Of a DNA stretch of 43,830 bases, positions 7,748 through 15,919 are shown piece after piece. Within the stretch, counting starts at the first letter, position 1. Each line of letters starts with the position of its first letter. Source of the DNA: a virus; IMG/VR virus record IMGVR_UViG_3300005542_000012, positions 1-43,830 of that record, one strand, 5' to 3'. The translations under genes were made by a program, and so were the position numbers. The notes below the pieces were generated by a model. It did no database searches. It was not told the origin of the DNA and saw only the letters and a program-made list of their open reading frames with translations.

Positions 7748-9550
7748 TTAGTGGTAGAAAATCGTTACTTGCCCAGCCGTGCCACAGGCCGTGCTGCCGT
7801 TGTAGGCGGTCGCCATGCCCACCGAGATTCCGGTCGAGAAATTTGACATCGCCAAGTCTGTCGGCATAGCAATGACGTTTGCCGGTGCAGTACTCGAACT
7901 AACTGGGATTGGGATTGAGAACACAGCTCCAGTCCCTAGTGTCGGTGAGCTAGCTACGTTCATAAACTCCAGATAGCAAGCCGTTGTAGTCGAGCCGTTC
8001 GTCGCTATAAAGCCGTAAACATTTCCGCTTGAAGCTTTCACCACTACCGCGGTCGTGAGCGACGTCTGTACTGAAGTGTTTACTTGGCCCGTAGCATTCG
8101 TTGTCGCATTAGCGACAGAACCAGCAGCAGATACCGTGTTCGTCTGGTTAGCGCTTAAAAGTACGACCGCGCCTGAAGCCGTTACTGCCGTCGTAGCTTG
8201 GGCGTGCAGCGTACACGTTCCGGTTCCAGAGATTACCGTTGACAGCCGCGCTCTCCATTGCGAATAACCAGCAACATTGAACTGCCAGCCATTCGAATTC
8301 ACTCCGAACGTGAAACTCAGGTCAAAGTTCCCGCCGTTCACGTTACGAGTACCGAATATCGGCAGTGTTATATTAACGAAATTGTCATCCGAGACTTCAA
8401 ACGTGATTACGCCGCCCGTCAGTGTCGAGGTACAAACTTCCGTCAATAGCACGGTGTTGTAATTGGTCGTGGTCAGCGTCAGCGCTGTGTTTGAGCTGGT
8501 GGCTGAAGTCCACGAAGCTGTCGCCTGCGCCACATTGCCAGTGACCATCGGCCAGCCCGCCGTTCCTGCGGCCGCCGTGCTTTGCGATACGCTCCAAGGC
8601 GCGCCGCCTTGATTAGCGGTCACCGTCCCACTTACGGTTGTGGTCGGAGCAGTGTCAACAATCACGTGCTGAGCGGAGGGGAACACCACATCCAGATCGC
8701 CACTGGTGTCGCTCTTTGCTCTTTGCACGTTGGTGCCGTCGAATGTTCCCATCTGAACCGGATTCTTGGTTGGAGCAACGCCCGGCGCGTCCGGTCCTGA
8801 AACGATGGGGTCAGAGAAGGTAAACGTTCCGTCAGCGTTACTCAAAGCCGCTTGGCCGACATTCCCTACGTTGGTTGAGGCCATCAATAAGCGGTCGTGG
8901 CCGTTCTGCCAGAAATGCCAATATCCCGTGGTCGAATCCTGCCCAAAATCTCCGTTGGTCGAAGTCGTAAGCCCCGCCGAGAAGCGGGCTTTGAGAAGAG
9001 TCGCTAAAGAAAAATCCCAGGTATTTCCTGAGACAGCGAATGTTCCGGCGTTGGAGTCTGTCCCGGCCACTATCGCTGACCAGTTAGTAGAGCCCGTCGA
9101 ACTTGAAGTGATCGTAAATACAGAACCAGATTTGGAGCAGGTCATGTTGCTGGAGCAATTGATTACGAACGGCGCCGCGAACGTACCGAGAGTTGAGCCC
9201 TGGTTCTGAACTTTGATGGTGTATATCTGGGAGTCTCTCTGGCAGTGCGCCGCGCGAACACACGCGAACAGCAAAAGGATGATTACCAGAACTCGCCATC
9301 CCAGCGTCCAGTAATCTCTTCGCACCAGCGGCCCGGTATCGCCTTCGCGTATCACTTTGCGGTGGTTAGGATGGGTGAGGCAGTAGATCGCCGCTTCGGT
9401 GTGAGCTTTTTCTCTGCCCAAATGCTTCCAATGGCTGAAGGCGTACTGATAGACCGAATCCTCTACTTCGTGGACGAGGTCAGCTGGAGATAGCTTAAAG
9501 CCCTCTCCCTTGAGCCGGTCTGCGATGTCCGATGAGACGAGGAGTTTCAT
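7748..9550 (-). CDS. Membrane-anchored Ser/Thr-rich protein (600 aa), possibly virion or surface decoration
   Basis: The first 80 residues are a soluble, charged domain (KLLVSSDIADRLKGEGFKL...). A single hydrophobic segment follows near residues 84-103 (LGWRVLVIILLLFACVRAAH) and the rest is a long Ser/Thr/Gly/Asn-rich beta region with repeated TTVSGT/NTALTLT-type strings. It looks like a fusion of a small cytoplasmic protein to a signal-peptide-bearing secreted protein. It overlaps the 93-aa gene by four bases and sits between portal and scaffold. A host-surface or head-fibre role is possible. The family is not recognised. Confidence 0.55.
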   Translation of the reverse strand: MKLLVSSDIADRLKGEGFKLSPADLVHEVEDSVYQYAFSHWKHLGREKAHTEAAIYCLTHPNHRKVIREGDTGPLVRRDYWTLGWRVLVIILLLFACVRAAHCQRDSQIYTIKVQNQGSTLGTFAAPFVINCSSNMTCSKSGSVFTITSSSTGSTNWSAIVAGTDSNAGTFAVSGNTWDFSLATLLKARFSAGLTTSTNGDFGQDSTTGYWHFWQNGHDRLLMASTNVGNVGQAALSNADGTFTFSDPIVSGPDAPGVAPTKNPVQMGTFDGTNVQRAKSDTSGDLDVVFPSAQHVIVDTAPTTTVSGTVTANQGGAPWSVSQSTAAAGTAGWPMVTGNVAQATASWTSATSSNTALTLTTTNYNTVLLTEVCTSTLTGGVITFEVSDDNFVNITLPIFGTRNVNGGNFDLSFTFGVNSNGWQFNVAGYSQWRARLSTVISGTGTCTLHAQATTAVTASGAVVLLSANQTNTVSAAGSVANATTNATGQVNTSVQTSLTTAVVVKASSGNVYGFIATNGSTTTACYLEFMNVASSPTLGTGAVFSIPIPVSSSTAPANVIAMPTDLAMSNFSTGISVGMATAYNGSTACGTAGQVTIFYH

Positions 9551-9828
9551 TCTTCGTACTGCACGCCGGTAGTGCTTCCCGTCTTGCAGGCAACTTGCCC
9601 GGCAACGTCTCCCACCTGAAAGGGTTTCCCGTTCGTGTTGCCTATGTATTTGGGTTTCCCCGCAGTCAGTTCTTCCGTGTCATCGCTTGCCGAACCGCGA
9701 TATTGAATGTTCACCGTGGGATAACCCGCTACCGACTCATCTTCTTTGACCATCACGGTCTTGCACACGGTCAGCACAACGATGTCCTGGAAGGTGCTGG
9801 TAAGCGCCAGAGATTTGGTTCTAGCCAC
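9547..9828 (-). CDS. Small beta-rich hypothetical protein (93 aa)
   Basis: The 93-aa product has the sequence character of a small beta domain: TFQDIVVLTVCKTVMV, VNIQYRG and a C-terminal GDVAGQVACKTGSTTG. No signal peptide or membrane segment is present. It overlaps both neighbours by a few bases, so translation is coupled. The location between portal and capsid genes would fit a minor head or head-decoration protein, but the sequence alone does not show this. Confidence 0.5.
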   Translation of the reverse strand: MARTKSLALTSTFQDIVVLTVCKTVMVKEDESVAGYPTVNIQYRGSASDDTEELTAGKPKYIGNTNGKPFQVGDVAGQVACKTGSTTGVQYEE

Positions 9829-10069
9829 TGTGTTTCATGGCCTCTCGGGAGAATTCTTCAAGCTCTTTGAAGGCGTCCTGATAGGCGAACGCGATACAGG
9901 CGTTGCGAGTAGCCAGCTCTTTATTCTGGGGAACGCTCGCCATCGATTCCTGACACTTTTGTGTAGCGTAGTCAGCTTGCACGGCGAAGAAGATTTCGAT
10001 CGCCTCGCGAAAGGAAACGTCCTTCAGCGCTTCGTGCAGCGCCAAGGCTTGCTGAGTTGTGAGGTTCAC
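9821..10069 (-). CDS. Small helical hypothetical protein (82 aa)
   Basis: An 82-aa, largely alpha-helical protein (MNLTTQQALALHEALKDVS, then RNACIAFAYQDAFKELEEF) with no zinc ligands or membrane segment. Its ATG overlaps the end of the portal gene (ATGA-type) and its end overlaps the next gene by eight bases. It may be a small head-assembly helper. No family recognised. Confidence 0.5.
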   Translation of the reverse strand: MNLTTQQALALHEALKDVSFREAIEIFFAVQADYATQKCQESMASVPQNKELATRNACIAFAYQDAFKELEEFSREAMKHSG

Positions 10070-12231
10070 GCTTGTCGGCTGAGATTGGTTTCTGGCTCAG
10101 TGTCTTTTGGCTGCTCACTGGGCGCGGTCGAGAGTAAGTTATCGGCAGCTGTTCCGGCTTGATCGAGTTTCACGATTCCGCGCAGAGTGTCATCGTGGCC
10201 AAGCTCTTCTGAAATCTCCGGCGTCATCTGCACACCGCCGGCCGTAAGGATCTGTTCCTGCACATCGGCGGGTAACTCTGGCCACTTGGCCGCAATTGTC
10301 ATCGAGACTTTAGGCGGAGGATTAGGAGGAGGTTGCGGCGGTGGCACAGCTTTGTCCGGATCGACTCCGCGGATCGTGCTAGCAAAGAAACGCGCTACAT
10401 AATGCGGGTCCCAGACTCCAGGCTGTTGCGAGGCTGCCTGCATCATCTGTAAAGCGGACTGCCGGCGGATGTCATCGTCTACGGAGAGCATTGACATGGC
10501 AGCGGGCTCTACCTCGAACTCGTCCTGGATTTCTAGTTGGTCTAACGTCACCCTTGCGGTCTTGCCGTAACGGTTTGAAAGCGCCTCGACTTTGTTGACG
10601 TACTTTTGCCCGATCTGATAAGGCTCGTCGGCTTCTTGCTGTTGCAGCATCCAGAGCTTCTTTTCCCCCTGCTCTTTCAGATACCAGTTGAGCGAGTCGA
10701 GCTCGAATTGCGTGAGGGCGTCGGCAGACTTTGCGGCAAGCACCGCTGTAGTCGCTGTCTTTCCTGCTTGCGGATTGGAGTCTGTGCCGGTCTCGACGTT
10801 GGTCAGATTTGGCTCTGCTAGGGCCATCATGCGCATGATCTGCGCTTCCTCTTCCCCAGCCCCCTGAATAGCCGCTGAAATAGGAGACATGTTCTCGAAA
10901 AGCAGACGGAAAGAATCGAGGTCCTTGACCACAATCTCTTTAAATAGTTTGCGGTCCGTAAGCTCATCAGGTATGTCAGCTAGCGCTTTCCTTAGAACCA
11001 TTGGGCGCAGGATGTTTCCCACCAAGTCCTTGCGCGCACCTACTGTGGCATTGTGTAAGGACTGAAGGAATCGCAGCAGCCGTGGTGTCGAATCACCGTA
11101 AGCTGAAAGCTCATCAAATAGCGGAACGAATTCGGTGTAGACGTATTTCCCATAAAGGTCCCAGGGATAAGGCATCGAACCCAGAACGAACTTCTCATTG
11201 CCTATCCAGGTGATCCACATCTGCCCATCTTCATCGCGGGCGTGATGCTCAAGGATGTCGAAGCGCTTTCCGGGAATGAGCTTTACCGGGAATAGTGGGA
11301 CTTGCTGGCCGAGCACAGAGGTACGAAAGCGGGTACGCAGATCATATGGCTGCTGCGTGCCTTGATTGGGGTTCCAGCTTCCCATATCGAACAAGTCTGC
11401 GACTGCCTTCTTGTCGAATATTGGGACTTCGGCGCCGGATTCCGGGTCAATGTAAGTCCGCTGCGCCATCTTTTTCAGCCACAGGTCGGTCTCCCAGTAG
11501 TTCTCTACCGCCCATCCAGATTCGTTAAGGGTTGGTGCGCCGGGTTCCATGAAGAAGTCGCCGATGAATATCCACTTCGCGCACGGGCCTTCATACTTCG
11601 TGAGTTCCTGGGGGACTTGTACAGTGTTCCCGAATCGCGCGATGGCTTGGCTCAATTCTTGGTCGTTGAGTTCGGTTCCGTTTTCGCCAAGCGAGCCTTG
11701 AATCTCATCCGGCGTTGCTCCCATCAGCTTCATGACTGAAGCCCGATCGCGGTAAGGGGCAGTCTCGCCGCGCTGCACGAATGAGCGGGTGAACTTCCGG
11801 TTTACGGTTAGAACATCCCAGTACAGTTTGCTCACTGAGAAGCCGAAGGTAACGCCAGATTGCACGAGTTTGCGGTGCTGCTGAACTTCGCCGGAGCGGT
11901 CAAATTGCTGGAAGGCCCATGCGGTAAGTTTGTCGGATATTTCGGGGCTTGAGTCAGACGAGTAATTGATCTGCGGAGGATTGGCGGTAAGCCGCGCGGT
12001 TTTTCTGCGCTTGATAAGCGAAGTCTCTGGCATGCACACGTTGGTGCGCGTGGTGTCCTCGATCTGTGAGCCGTCTTTAGCCGTGACCATGATCTTTTTG
12101 GTCAAGCACTTCGAGGAGCGGTAGACCTCTTCCCACTCGTCCCAATAGTTGATCTGCATGTAACGCCGTGACTCGTTGCGCCGGTCGAGAACGTCTGCTA
12201 GGTCGACCTTAATGGGAGGTTTATCCGCCAT
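10066..12231 (-). CDS. Portal protein (721 aa)
   Basis: The 721-aa protein lies directly after the terminase nuclease half, sharing one base. The N-terminus (NESRRYMQINYWDEWEEVYRS) is the start seen in large podovirus-type portal proteins. A typical region around WIFIGDFFMEPGAPTLNESG and FDELSAYGDSTPRLLRFLQ follows, then the long-helix crown region (AAKSADALTQFELDSLNWYL) and a Pro-rich C-terminal stretch PPPQPPPNPPPK. Portals form the dodecameric gate for DNA entry and dock the terminase. Length is within the range of large portals. Confidence 0.82.
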   Translation of the reverse strand: MADKPPIKVDLADVLDRRNESRRYMQINYWDEWEEVYRSSKCLTKKIMVTAKDGSQIEDTTRTNVCMPETSLIKRRKTARLTANPPQINYSSDSSPEISDKLTAWAFQQFDRSGEVQQHRKLVQSGVTFGFSVSKLYWDVLTVNRKFTRSFVQRGETAPYRDRASVMKLMGATPDEIQGSLGENGTELNDQELSQAIARFGNTVQVPQELTKYEGPCAKWIFIGDFFMEPGAPTLNESGWAVENYWETDLWLKKMAQRTYIDPESGAEVPIFDKKAVADLFDMGSWNPNQGTQQPYDLRTRFRTSVLGQQVPLFPVKLIPGKRFDILEHHARDEDGQMWITWIGNEKFVLGSMPYPWDLYGKYVYTEFVPLFDELSAYGDSTPRLLRFLQSLHNATVGARKDLVGNILRPMVLRKALADIPDELTDRKLFKEIVVKDLDSFRLLFENMSPISAAIQGAGEEEAQIMRMMALAEPNLTNVETGTDSNPQAGKTATTAVLAAKSADALTQFELDSLNWYLKEQGEKKLWMLQQQEADEPYQIGQKYVNKVEALSNRYGKTARVTLDQLEIQDEFEVEPAAMSMLSVDDDIRRQSALQMMQAASQQPGVWDPHYVARFFASTIRGVDPDKAVPPPQPPPNPPPKVSMTIAAKWPELPADVQEQILTAGGVQMTPEISEELGHDDTLRGIVKLDQAGTAADNLLSTAPSEQPKDTEPETNLSRQA

Positions 12232-13244
12232 CAGTAGGCCACTCCGTTAAACAGCGGCTTCCAAGGGTGCTGAGATTTGCGCACTGGCGGAACGAATTCC
12301 AAACCGCACAGGCAGGCGTATTTCAAGAGGTCGGTCAGATGGTTGCGCTTGGCAATCGGCTTAGGAGAGGGGTCGCGTTTATCGGCCATTACCGGAGTGA
12401 GGGTTTCAAAGCGGTTGTTGCGCAGCTCCCAGATCAGCTCCGGGCACTCGCTCTCGATGATGTGTAACCGGGATTTGCCTTTGAAGGTTCCATCCAACTG
12501 CTCGACTAAACGAGGCTTTAGCCACTCGTTCACGGCTTCAATGCCGGCTTCAACGTCTTTTATGGCGTCGTCAAAAGTCATGCCATAGCCAATCTCTGCC
12601 GAGACTTCTTCGTAGCGCTGTTGGATGGAACGCTGGTCAACGTCATCTGTGGTGGGGACAAAGCCGCGCGCCGCGTAGTCGATCACGCGCTTGTAGATTT
12701 CAAGGTCCTTGCCGTGGTTCTTTTCGCACTGCGCCGATTCCAGATACTTGATGGTCTCGATGTAATCACGAATGCGATAACGGTTGTCATCATCCGGCGT
12801 GCTGCCTGATTTTCCGTAGATTTTTGAAGGCCAGAGTTCGCGGAAGGCCCAAGCATCTCCCCATTTGTCGACTCGTATCCAGAGATGAGCGTGAGGAACG
12901 CGAGGATGAGGATCAAGGAAGTAGTAATCTGTGCCTTCTTTTGGTAAAGCGGAAAGCGGTTCGAGCGTGGCTGAGTCTTCAAGCTGGTAGAGAAGCGCTC
13001 CTGACTTGGCCGAGAAATCAATCTCAATCTCCTGGAAGAACGACCGCTTGTTGGTGAAGCCGTCATATTGCGCCTTGGCCCACGGCGAAAGCCATACACT
13101 CTCCTGCGGTAGAAATACCTTCTCGCCTTGGTTCTTATCTTCGTCGGCTGAGTAGTGCAGCCGGAAGATATGAATCCCGTTCTCGTTATCCCACTCTTGG
13201 ATACCAGTGTGGGAGCTATTTTCCGTAGAAACGGGGATAGCCAG
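12231..13244 (-). CDS. terL: Terminase large subunit, nuclease half, no canonical start codon
   Basis: The open frame runs from a TAG at 13247-13245 to the stop at 12231, about 337 codons. It carries the C-terminal nuclease domain of a large terminase: GIHIFRLHYSADEDK, QEIEIDFSAKSGALLYQL, YYFLDPHPRVPHAHLWIRVD, DAWAFRELWPSKIYG and RVIDYAARGF. No ATG, GTG or TTG occurs in the first ~185 codons; the first is GTG at 12686, well inside the domain. Start options are CTG at 13244, ATC at 13238, ATT at 13175, or a frameshift from the preceding gene, whose end it overlaps by 29 bases. The matching ATPase half lies 1.65 kb upstream. Splicing, a rare start codon, or a dead gene are all possible. Confidence 0.75.
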   Translation of the reverse strand: MAIPVSTENSSHTGIQEWDNENGIHIFRLHYSADEDKNQGEKVFLPQESVWLSPWAKAQYDGFTNKRSFFQEIEIDFSAKSGALLYQLEDSATLEPLSALPKEGTDYYFLDPHPRVPHAHLWIRVDKWGDAWAFRELWPSKIYGKSGSTPDDDNRYRIRDYIETIKYLESAQCEKNHGKDLEIYKRVIDYAARGFVPTTDDVDQRSIQQRYEEVSAEIGYGMTFDDAIKDVEAGIEAVNEWLKPRLVEQLDGTFKGKSRLHIIESECPELIWELRNNRFETLTPVMADKRDPSPKPIAKRNHLTDLLKYACLCGLEFVPPVRKSQHPWKPLFNGVAY

Positions 13245-13659
13245 CTACCTTCTTGGTGGTCTTTCCGGCGCCGGGAGAGCTGAGCGATGGATGTCCGACC
13301 GGAGCAGGACTGTTGAGCTTGGGAGCGACTTTGCTGCTGATGCCGCTCTTGGGCTTTTGCACTGGGTTGAATATCCCTCCGCCTGAATCGCGGCCGGAGG
13401 CTGTCGGCGCCATTGCCGGGCCTTGAGAGCTCTGGAATGGCATTGGCGAGCGCGAAGCCATCTGCTGCGCCTGCGAGGACGAATCGCTGTATGCCGAACT
13501 TCCACCAGGCGACATCTGCGAAGCCGCGCCGGTGATCGGACGATTGCCCTTTGGCTCCGGCGACACAGCCTTTTTGGTGGGCTTAATTCCTGAACCCGGA
13601 GCAGGATTGCTACCTTGGAAATGCCTTCCCTTGTTAACGTCTCTGCCTTTGAACATCAC
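13216..13659 (-). CDS. Low-complexity Ser/Pro/Gly-rich protein inside split terminase (147 aa)
   Basis: A 147-aa basic, disordered protein rich in Ser, Pro, Gly, Lys and Met (for instance SAYSDSSSQAQQMASRSPMP and GAGKTTKKVAGYPRFYGK). Its start overlaps the end of the phosphatase gene by four bases, and its TAG stop lies inside the open frame of the terminase nuclease half. Just before the stop it contains a CCCC run (TAT CCC CGT, around 13232-13237) where a +1 slip would carry ribosomes into the nuclease frame. No domain is recognised. Composition is like that of other disordered virion proteins in this genome. Confidence 0.55.
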   Translation of the reverse strand: MMFKGRDVNKGRHFQGSNPAPGSGIKPTKKAVSPEPKGNRPITGAASQMSPGGSSAYSDSSSQAQQMASRSPMPFQSSQGPAMAPTASGRDSGGGIFNPVQKPKSGISSKVAPKLNSPAPVGHPSLSSPGAGKTTKKVAGYPRFYGK

Positions 13660-14234
13660 TGCACCTTCCTGATTGAGATTGAGTTACCGTTCCTGACCAA
13701 TTTCGTGATCTGCGCTCCGCGGGGCTCATCGAACTTTACGTCTCCAAGCTCAGCGTCGAAGCCGTTCTTCGCCCAATGATGGATTAGCTGCATATCGCGC
13801 GCATGAGAGACGACCGCAATAACCGGATCGTCGTCCTTGAACTGGTGCAGCCATTCTTTCTTGATCTTCTCTGCCCACGGCCCAATGGACTCACCCTTGG
13901 GAAAAGCCAACGTTGGGCGTCTATAGAAGAACTCAAGATACGGTTTGACTGTGGAGTTCTTCTTACCAGCCAAAGAGCCAATATCGAGCGGGGCGAGATT
14001 CGGCCTGACAATGACTTTAGCTTTGAGCGCTTTGGCCACAATCTCCGCGGTCTGCCTGGTTCTTTTGAGCGGAGAGCAGTAAACGCAATCAATCCCTAAG
14101 TCGGCGAGTGCTCGCCCTGCTGAGCGGGCTTGCATCTCGCCTTTGTGACTCAATCCTTCGTTGATGAGTCCCTGCGCACGGTCTTGCATGTCGTACTTGG
14201 TGTCGCCGTGCTCGACGTGGTAGATGATGGCCAC
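13656..14234 (-). CDS. Histidine phosphatase superfamily (phosphoglycerate mutase-like) protein, 192 aa
   Basis: The protein follows the histidine-phosphatase pattern. The N-terminal motif appears as VEHGDT (residues 7-12), with catalytic histidine at 9. CSPLKRTRQTAEIVAKAL carries the second arginine, and VVSHARDMQLIHHW the second histidine. The usual first arginine of RHG is a glutamate here, so phosphatase activity may be altered. The family dephosphorylates small metabolites or proteins. The gene abuts the 71-aa gene upstream and overlaps the low-complexity gene downstream, and it lies between the two halves of the terminase. Confidence 0.75.
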   Translation of the reverse strand: MAIIYHVEHGDTKYDMQDRAQGLINEGLSHKGEMQARSAGRALADLGIDCVYCSPLKRTRQTAEIVAKALKAKVIVRPNLAPLDIGSLAGKKNSTVKPYLEFFYRRPTLAFPKGESIGPWAEKIKKEWLHQFKDDDPVIAVVSHARDMQLIHHWAKNGFDAELGDVKFDEPRGAQITKLVRNGNSISIRKVQ

Positions 14235-14450
14235 TTAGCTGAGAAAATTGCTGGCCGCGGAAACGTGGCCTACCGACTCGATCACGCAGGAGCCAATGCC
14301 GTTATTGGTCTTGCCGTTGTTGGTTAGTACCGCGGTAAGCGCATCAAAGCCACTGCTCGCGGCCAGAACGTTGTCCTGGAAGGTATCTGAGCAGCGCTTA
14401 CCGTTCTTCTCAAAGTGATAAGTTACCCGAAACACTGAGCTGGTTGACAT
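14235..14450 (-). CDS. Small hypothetical protein inside split terminase (71 aa)
   Basis: A 71-aa protein with a beta-rich start (SSVFRVTYHFEKNGKRCSDTFQDNVLAAS) and an Asn/Gly-rich middle. Two bases separate it from the methyltransferase upstream and none from the phosphatase downstream. No membrane segment, signal or known motif. Function unknown. Confidence 0.55.
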   Translation of the reverse strand: MSTSSVFRVTYHFEKNGKRCSDTFQDNVLAASSGFDALTAVLTNNGKTNNGIGSCVIESVGHVSAASNFLS

Positions 14451-14452
14451 CC

Positions 14453-14911
14453 CTATTTCTCCTTTTCCATCATGACAAAACGAACGTATGCTCCGATTCT
14501 TTCTGGGCGCACCGTGCCATCAACTTTCCGGTAGCGAGTGAGCTTCTGGCATTCAGCCGTGCCGGTGGGAGCGACGATCCGGCCGCCTTCTTTCAATTGC
14601 TCCGCCCAAGCCTGGGGAATCTCTGGAACTCCGCAAGTGGCTACAATCGCGTCGAATGGCGCCACATCGGGAAGCCCTTTGGCGCCATCTCCGTAACTGA
14701 GATAGACATGCGGTCCCAAGGCATCCGAGATTTTGTATTCCCGCGAGAGTTCTATGCTGTGCACCTCAGCGCAGTGATCTTGCCAAACCGAGGTCTGTGA
14801 ACCTGTCCCCGTGCCTATTTCAAGTAACCGGTCTGTTGGCTGCAACTCAAGCATTCCCAGCATGAGCAAAGTCGCTTCAACTGCCGGTACGGGGGGCTCT
14901 ACCGCGAACAC
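14453..14911 (-). CDS. Protein-L-isoaspartate O-methyltransferase-like SAM methyltransferase (152 aa)
   Basis: It starts with GTG at 14911, behind GGAGA, within the last 13 bases of the terminase ATPase half. SAM-binding motif I is LLEIGTGTGSQT (residues 30-40) and the later block ATCGVPEIPQAWAEQLKEGGRIVAP is typical of protein-L-isoaspartate methyltransferases (PCMT/Rossmann). At 152 aa it lacks the first ~50 residues of cellular PCMTs. It may be a minimal phage form that methylates a protein or a small molecule. It is the first of four genes separating the two terminase halves. Confidence 0.72.
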   Translation of the reverse strand: MFAVEPPVPAVEATLLMLGMLELQPTDRLLEIGTGTGSQTSVWQDHCAEVHSIELSREYKISDALGPHVYLSYGDGAKGLPDVAPFDAIVATCGVPEIPQAWAEQLKEGGRIVAPTGTAECQKLTRYRKVDGTVRPERIGAYVRFVMMEKEK

Positions 14912-15615
14912 TGGTCTCCGAACCAGCCCGGCCCCGCCGAACTGATAGCGATGATCTGGCCAGCCACCGGCTCAGCCGCATCGAAGCACTGCTGCGCTTC
15001 AGGAAGAAAGCTGGCTTCATCCATGATGTAGATCGTGGGATGGTGCATGCGGATCTTGTGCTCGCCCTTGGGAATGCCAAATACCCTGCCGCCCGACTGG
15101 TATCTCAACTCCGTAAGCGATGAATTGGCCAGCGGATGCTTCGCCCGTAACCAGTCTGGCTGATTTCTGTAGAGGCAGGCCGCGTAACCGACAAGCTCTT
15201 TCGCCTTGTCCTCCGCGTCGGTCTGTACGATGACCTCTGCTTTGTGCCACTGCGCTTGATGGGCAGCCCATAGCATTGCGCACCAAGAAGTCATCATCTC
15301 GCGCGTCTTTGGAATGAACAGCCGCTTGTATGTTCCGAAAGCCTGAAATAGCGGAACGAAGTAGCTCTTCTTGGGGAACTTCGAGCGCCACTCTAAACCC
15401 TGGTCTTTCCACTTGGGATTTTCGGTGAACGTCCAATTCTGTCCCCAGTAAAGAGCATCTCTCGAACACCACAGGTCAAGCTCCGTGTAGAGCTGCTCTT
15501 CAAAGGCTTCAAAGTCCGCATCACTCAGCTCCGCTATCGAAGCTGGCGAGAATCTCTTGCACGCGAGCGCGCCGATCAGCGAGGTCTCCGCTTGGCTTGT
15601 CTCCATCAAATCCAA
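14899..15615 (-). CDS. terL: Terminase large subunit, ATPase half (238 aa)
   Basis: This is the N-terminal ATPase domain of a DNA-packaging terminase. It has a deviant Walker A IPKTREMMTSW near residues 101-111, Walker B TIYIMDEAS (194-202) with the catalytic glutamate, and coupling motif ISSAGPGW (224-231). It then stops at TAG only a few residues later, exactly where the linker to the nuclease domain should begin. The nuclease half is found 1.65 kb downstream. The N-terminus overlaps the small-subunit gene by 95 bases; a later start is possible but no strong one is seen. The motor half looks intact. Confidence 0.85.
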   Translation of the reverse strand: MDLMETSQAETSLIGALACKRFSPASIAELSDADFEAFEEQLYTELDLWCSRDALYWGQNWTFTENPKWKDQGLEWRSKFPKKSYFVPLFQAFGTYKRLFIPKTREMMTSWCAMLWAAHQAQWHKAEVIVQTDAEDKAKELVGYAACLYRNQPDWLRAKHPLANSSLTELRYQSGGRVFGIPKGEHKIRMHHPTIYIMDEASFLPEAQQCFDAAEPVAGQIIAISSAGPGWFGDQCSR

Positions 15616-15874
15616 TCACCGCAACCGGCGCACGCCCAAAGCTCCGGTTAAGCAGATCGCGAAAGGTTTCTCCGCGGTGCCGGATGTCAGGAGCCGCCAG
15701 CAAGTGAAGAGCGTAGTCCTCGGCATCCTTGATCGTCTGTTTGGCCGGCAAGTCATTCAGGTTTAGCTCTCCAATGCGCTTTAGGACTCGCATAGAAAAG
15801 TCCTTTGCAATCAGTTCTTTGCTTAACCGTGTACGTCTCCTGCCTGCTCCCTTTCGTGCTCCTCCGTGTGCCAT
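15521..15874 (-). CDS. terS: Terminase small subunit-like DNA-binding protein (117 aa)
   Basis: The start MAHGGARKGAGRRRTRLSKEL is the glycine/arginine-rich N-terminus seen in many phage small terminase subunits and associated HTH proteins, followed by helical sequence. It lies immediately upstream of the terminase ATPase half, which it overlaps. Small subunits recognise the packaging site and load the large subunit. The assignment rests on the N-terminal pattern and position. Confidence 0.65.
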   Translation of the reverse strand: MAHGGARKGAGRRRTRLSKELIAKDFSMRVLKRIGELNLNDLPAKQTIKDAEDYALHLLAAPDIRHRGETFRDLLNRSFGRAPVAVIGFDGDKPSGDLADRRARVQEILASFDSGAE

Positions 15875-15919
15875 CTTGAAAAGTTCGCCAAATTCAAGTT
15901 GCGAGCGCGATTCGGTCTT

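Noticed and set aside
10391-10405. Further copy of the GGGACCC motif in the portal gene
   Set aside because: It has the central GGGTCCC only and lacks the GGGYNN extension.
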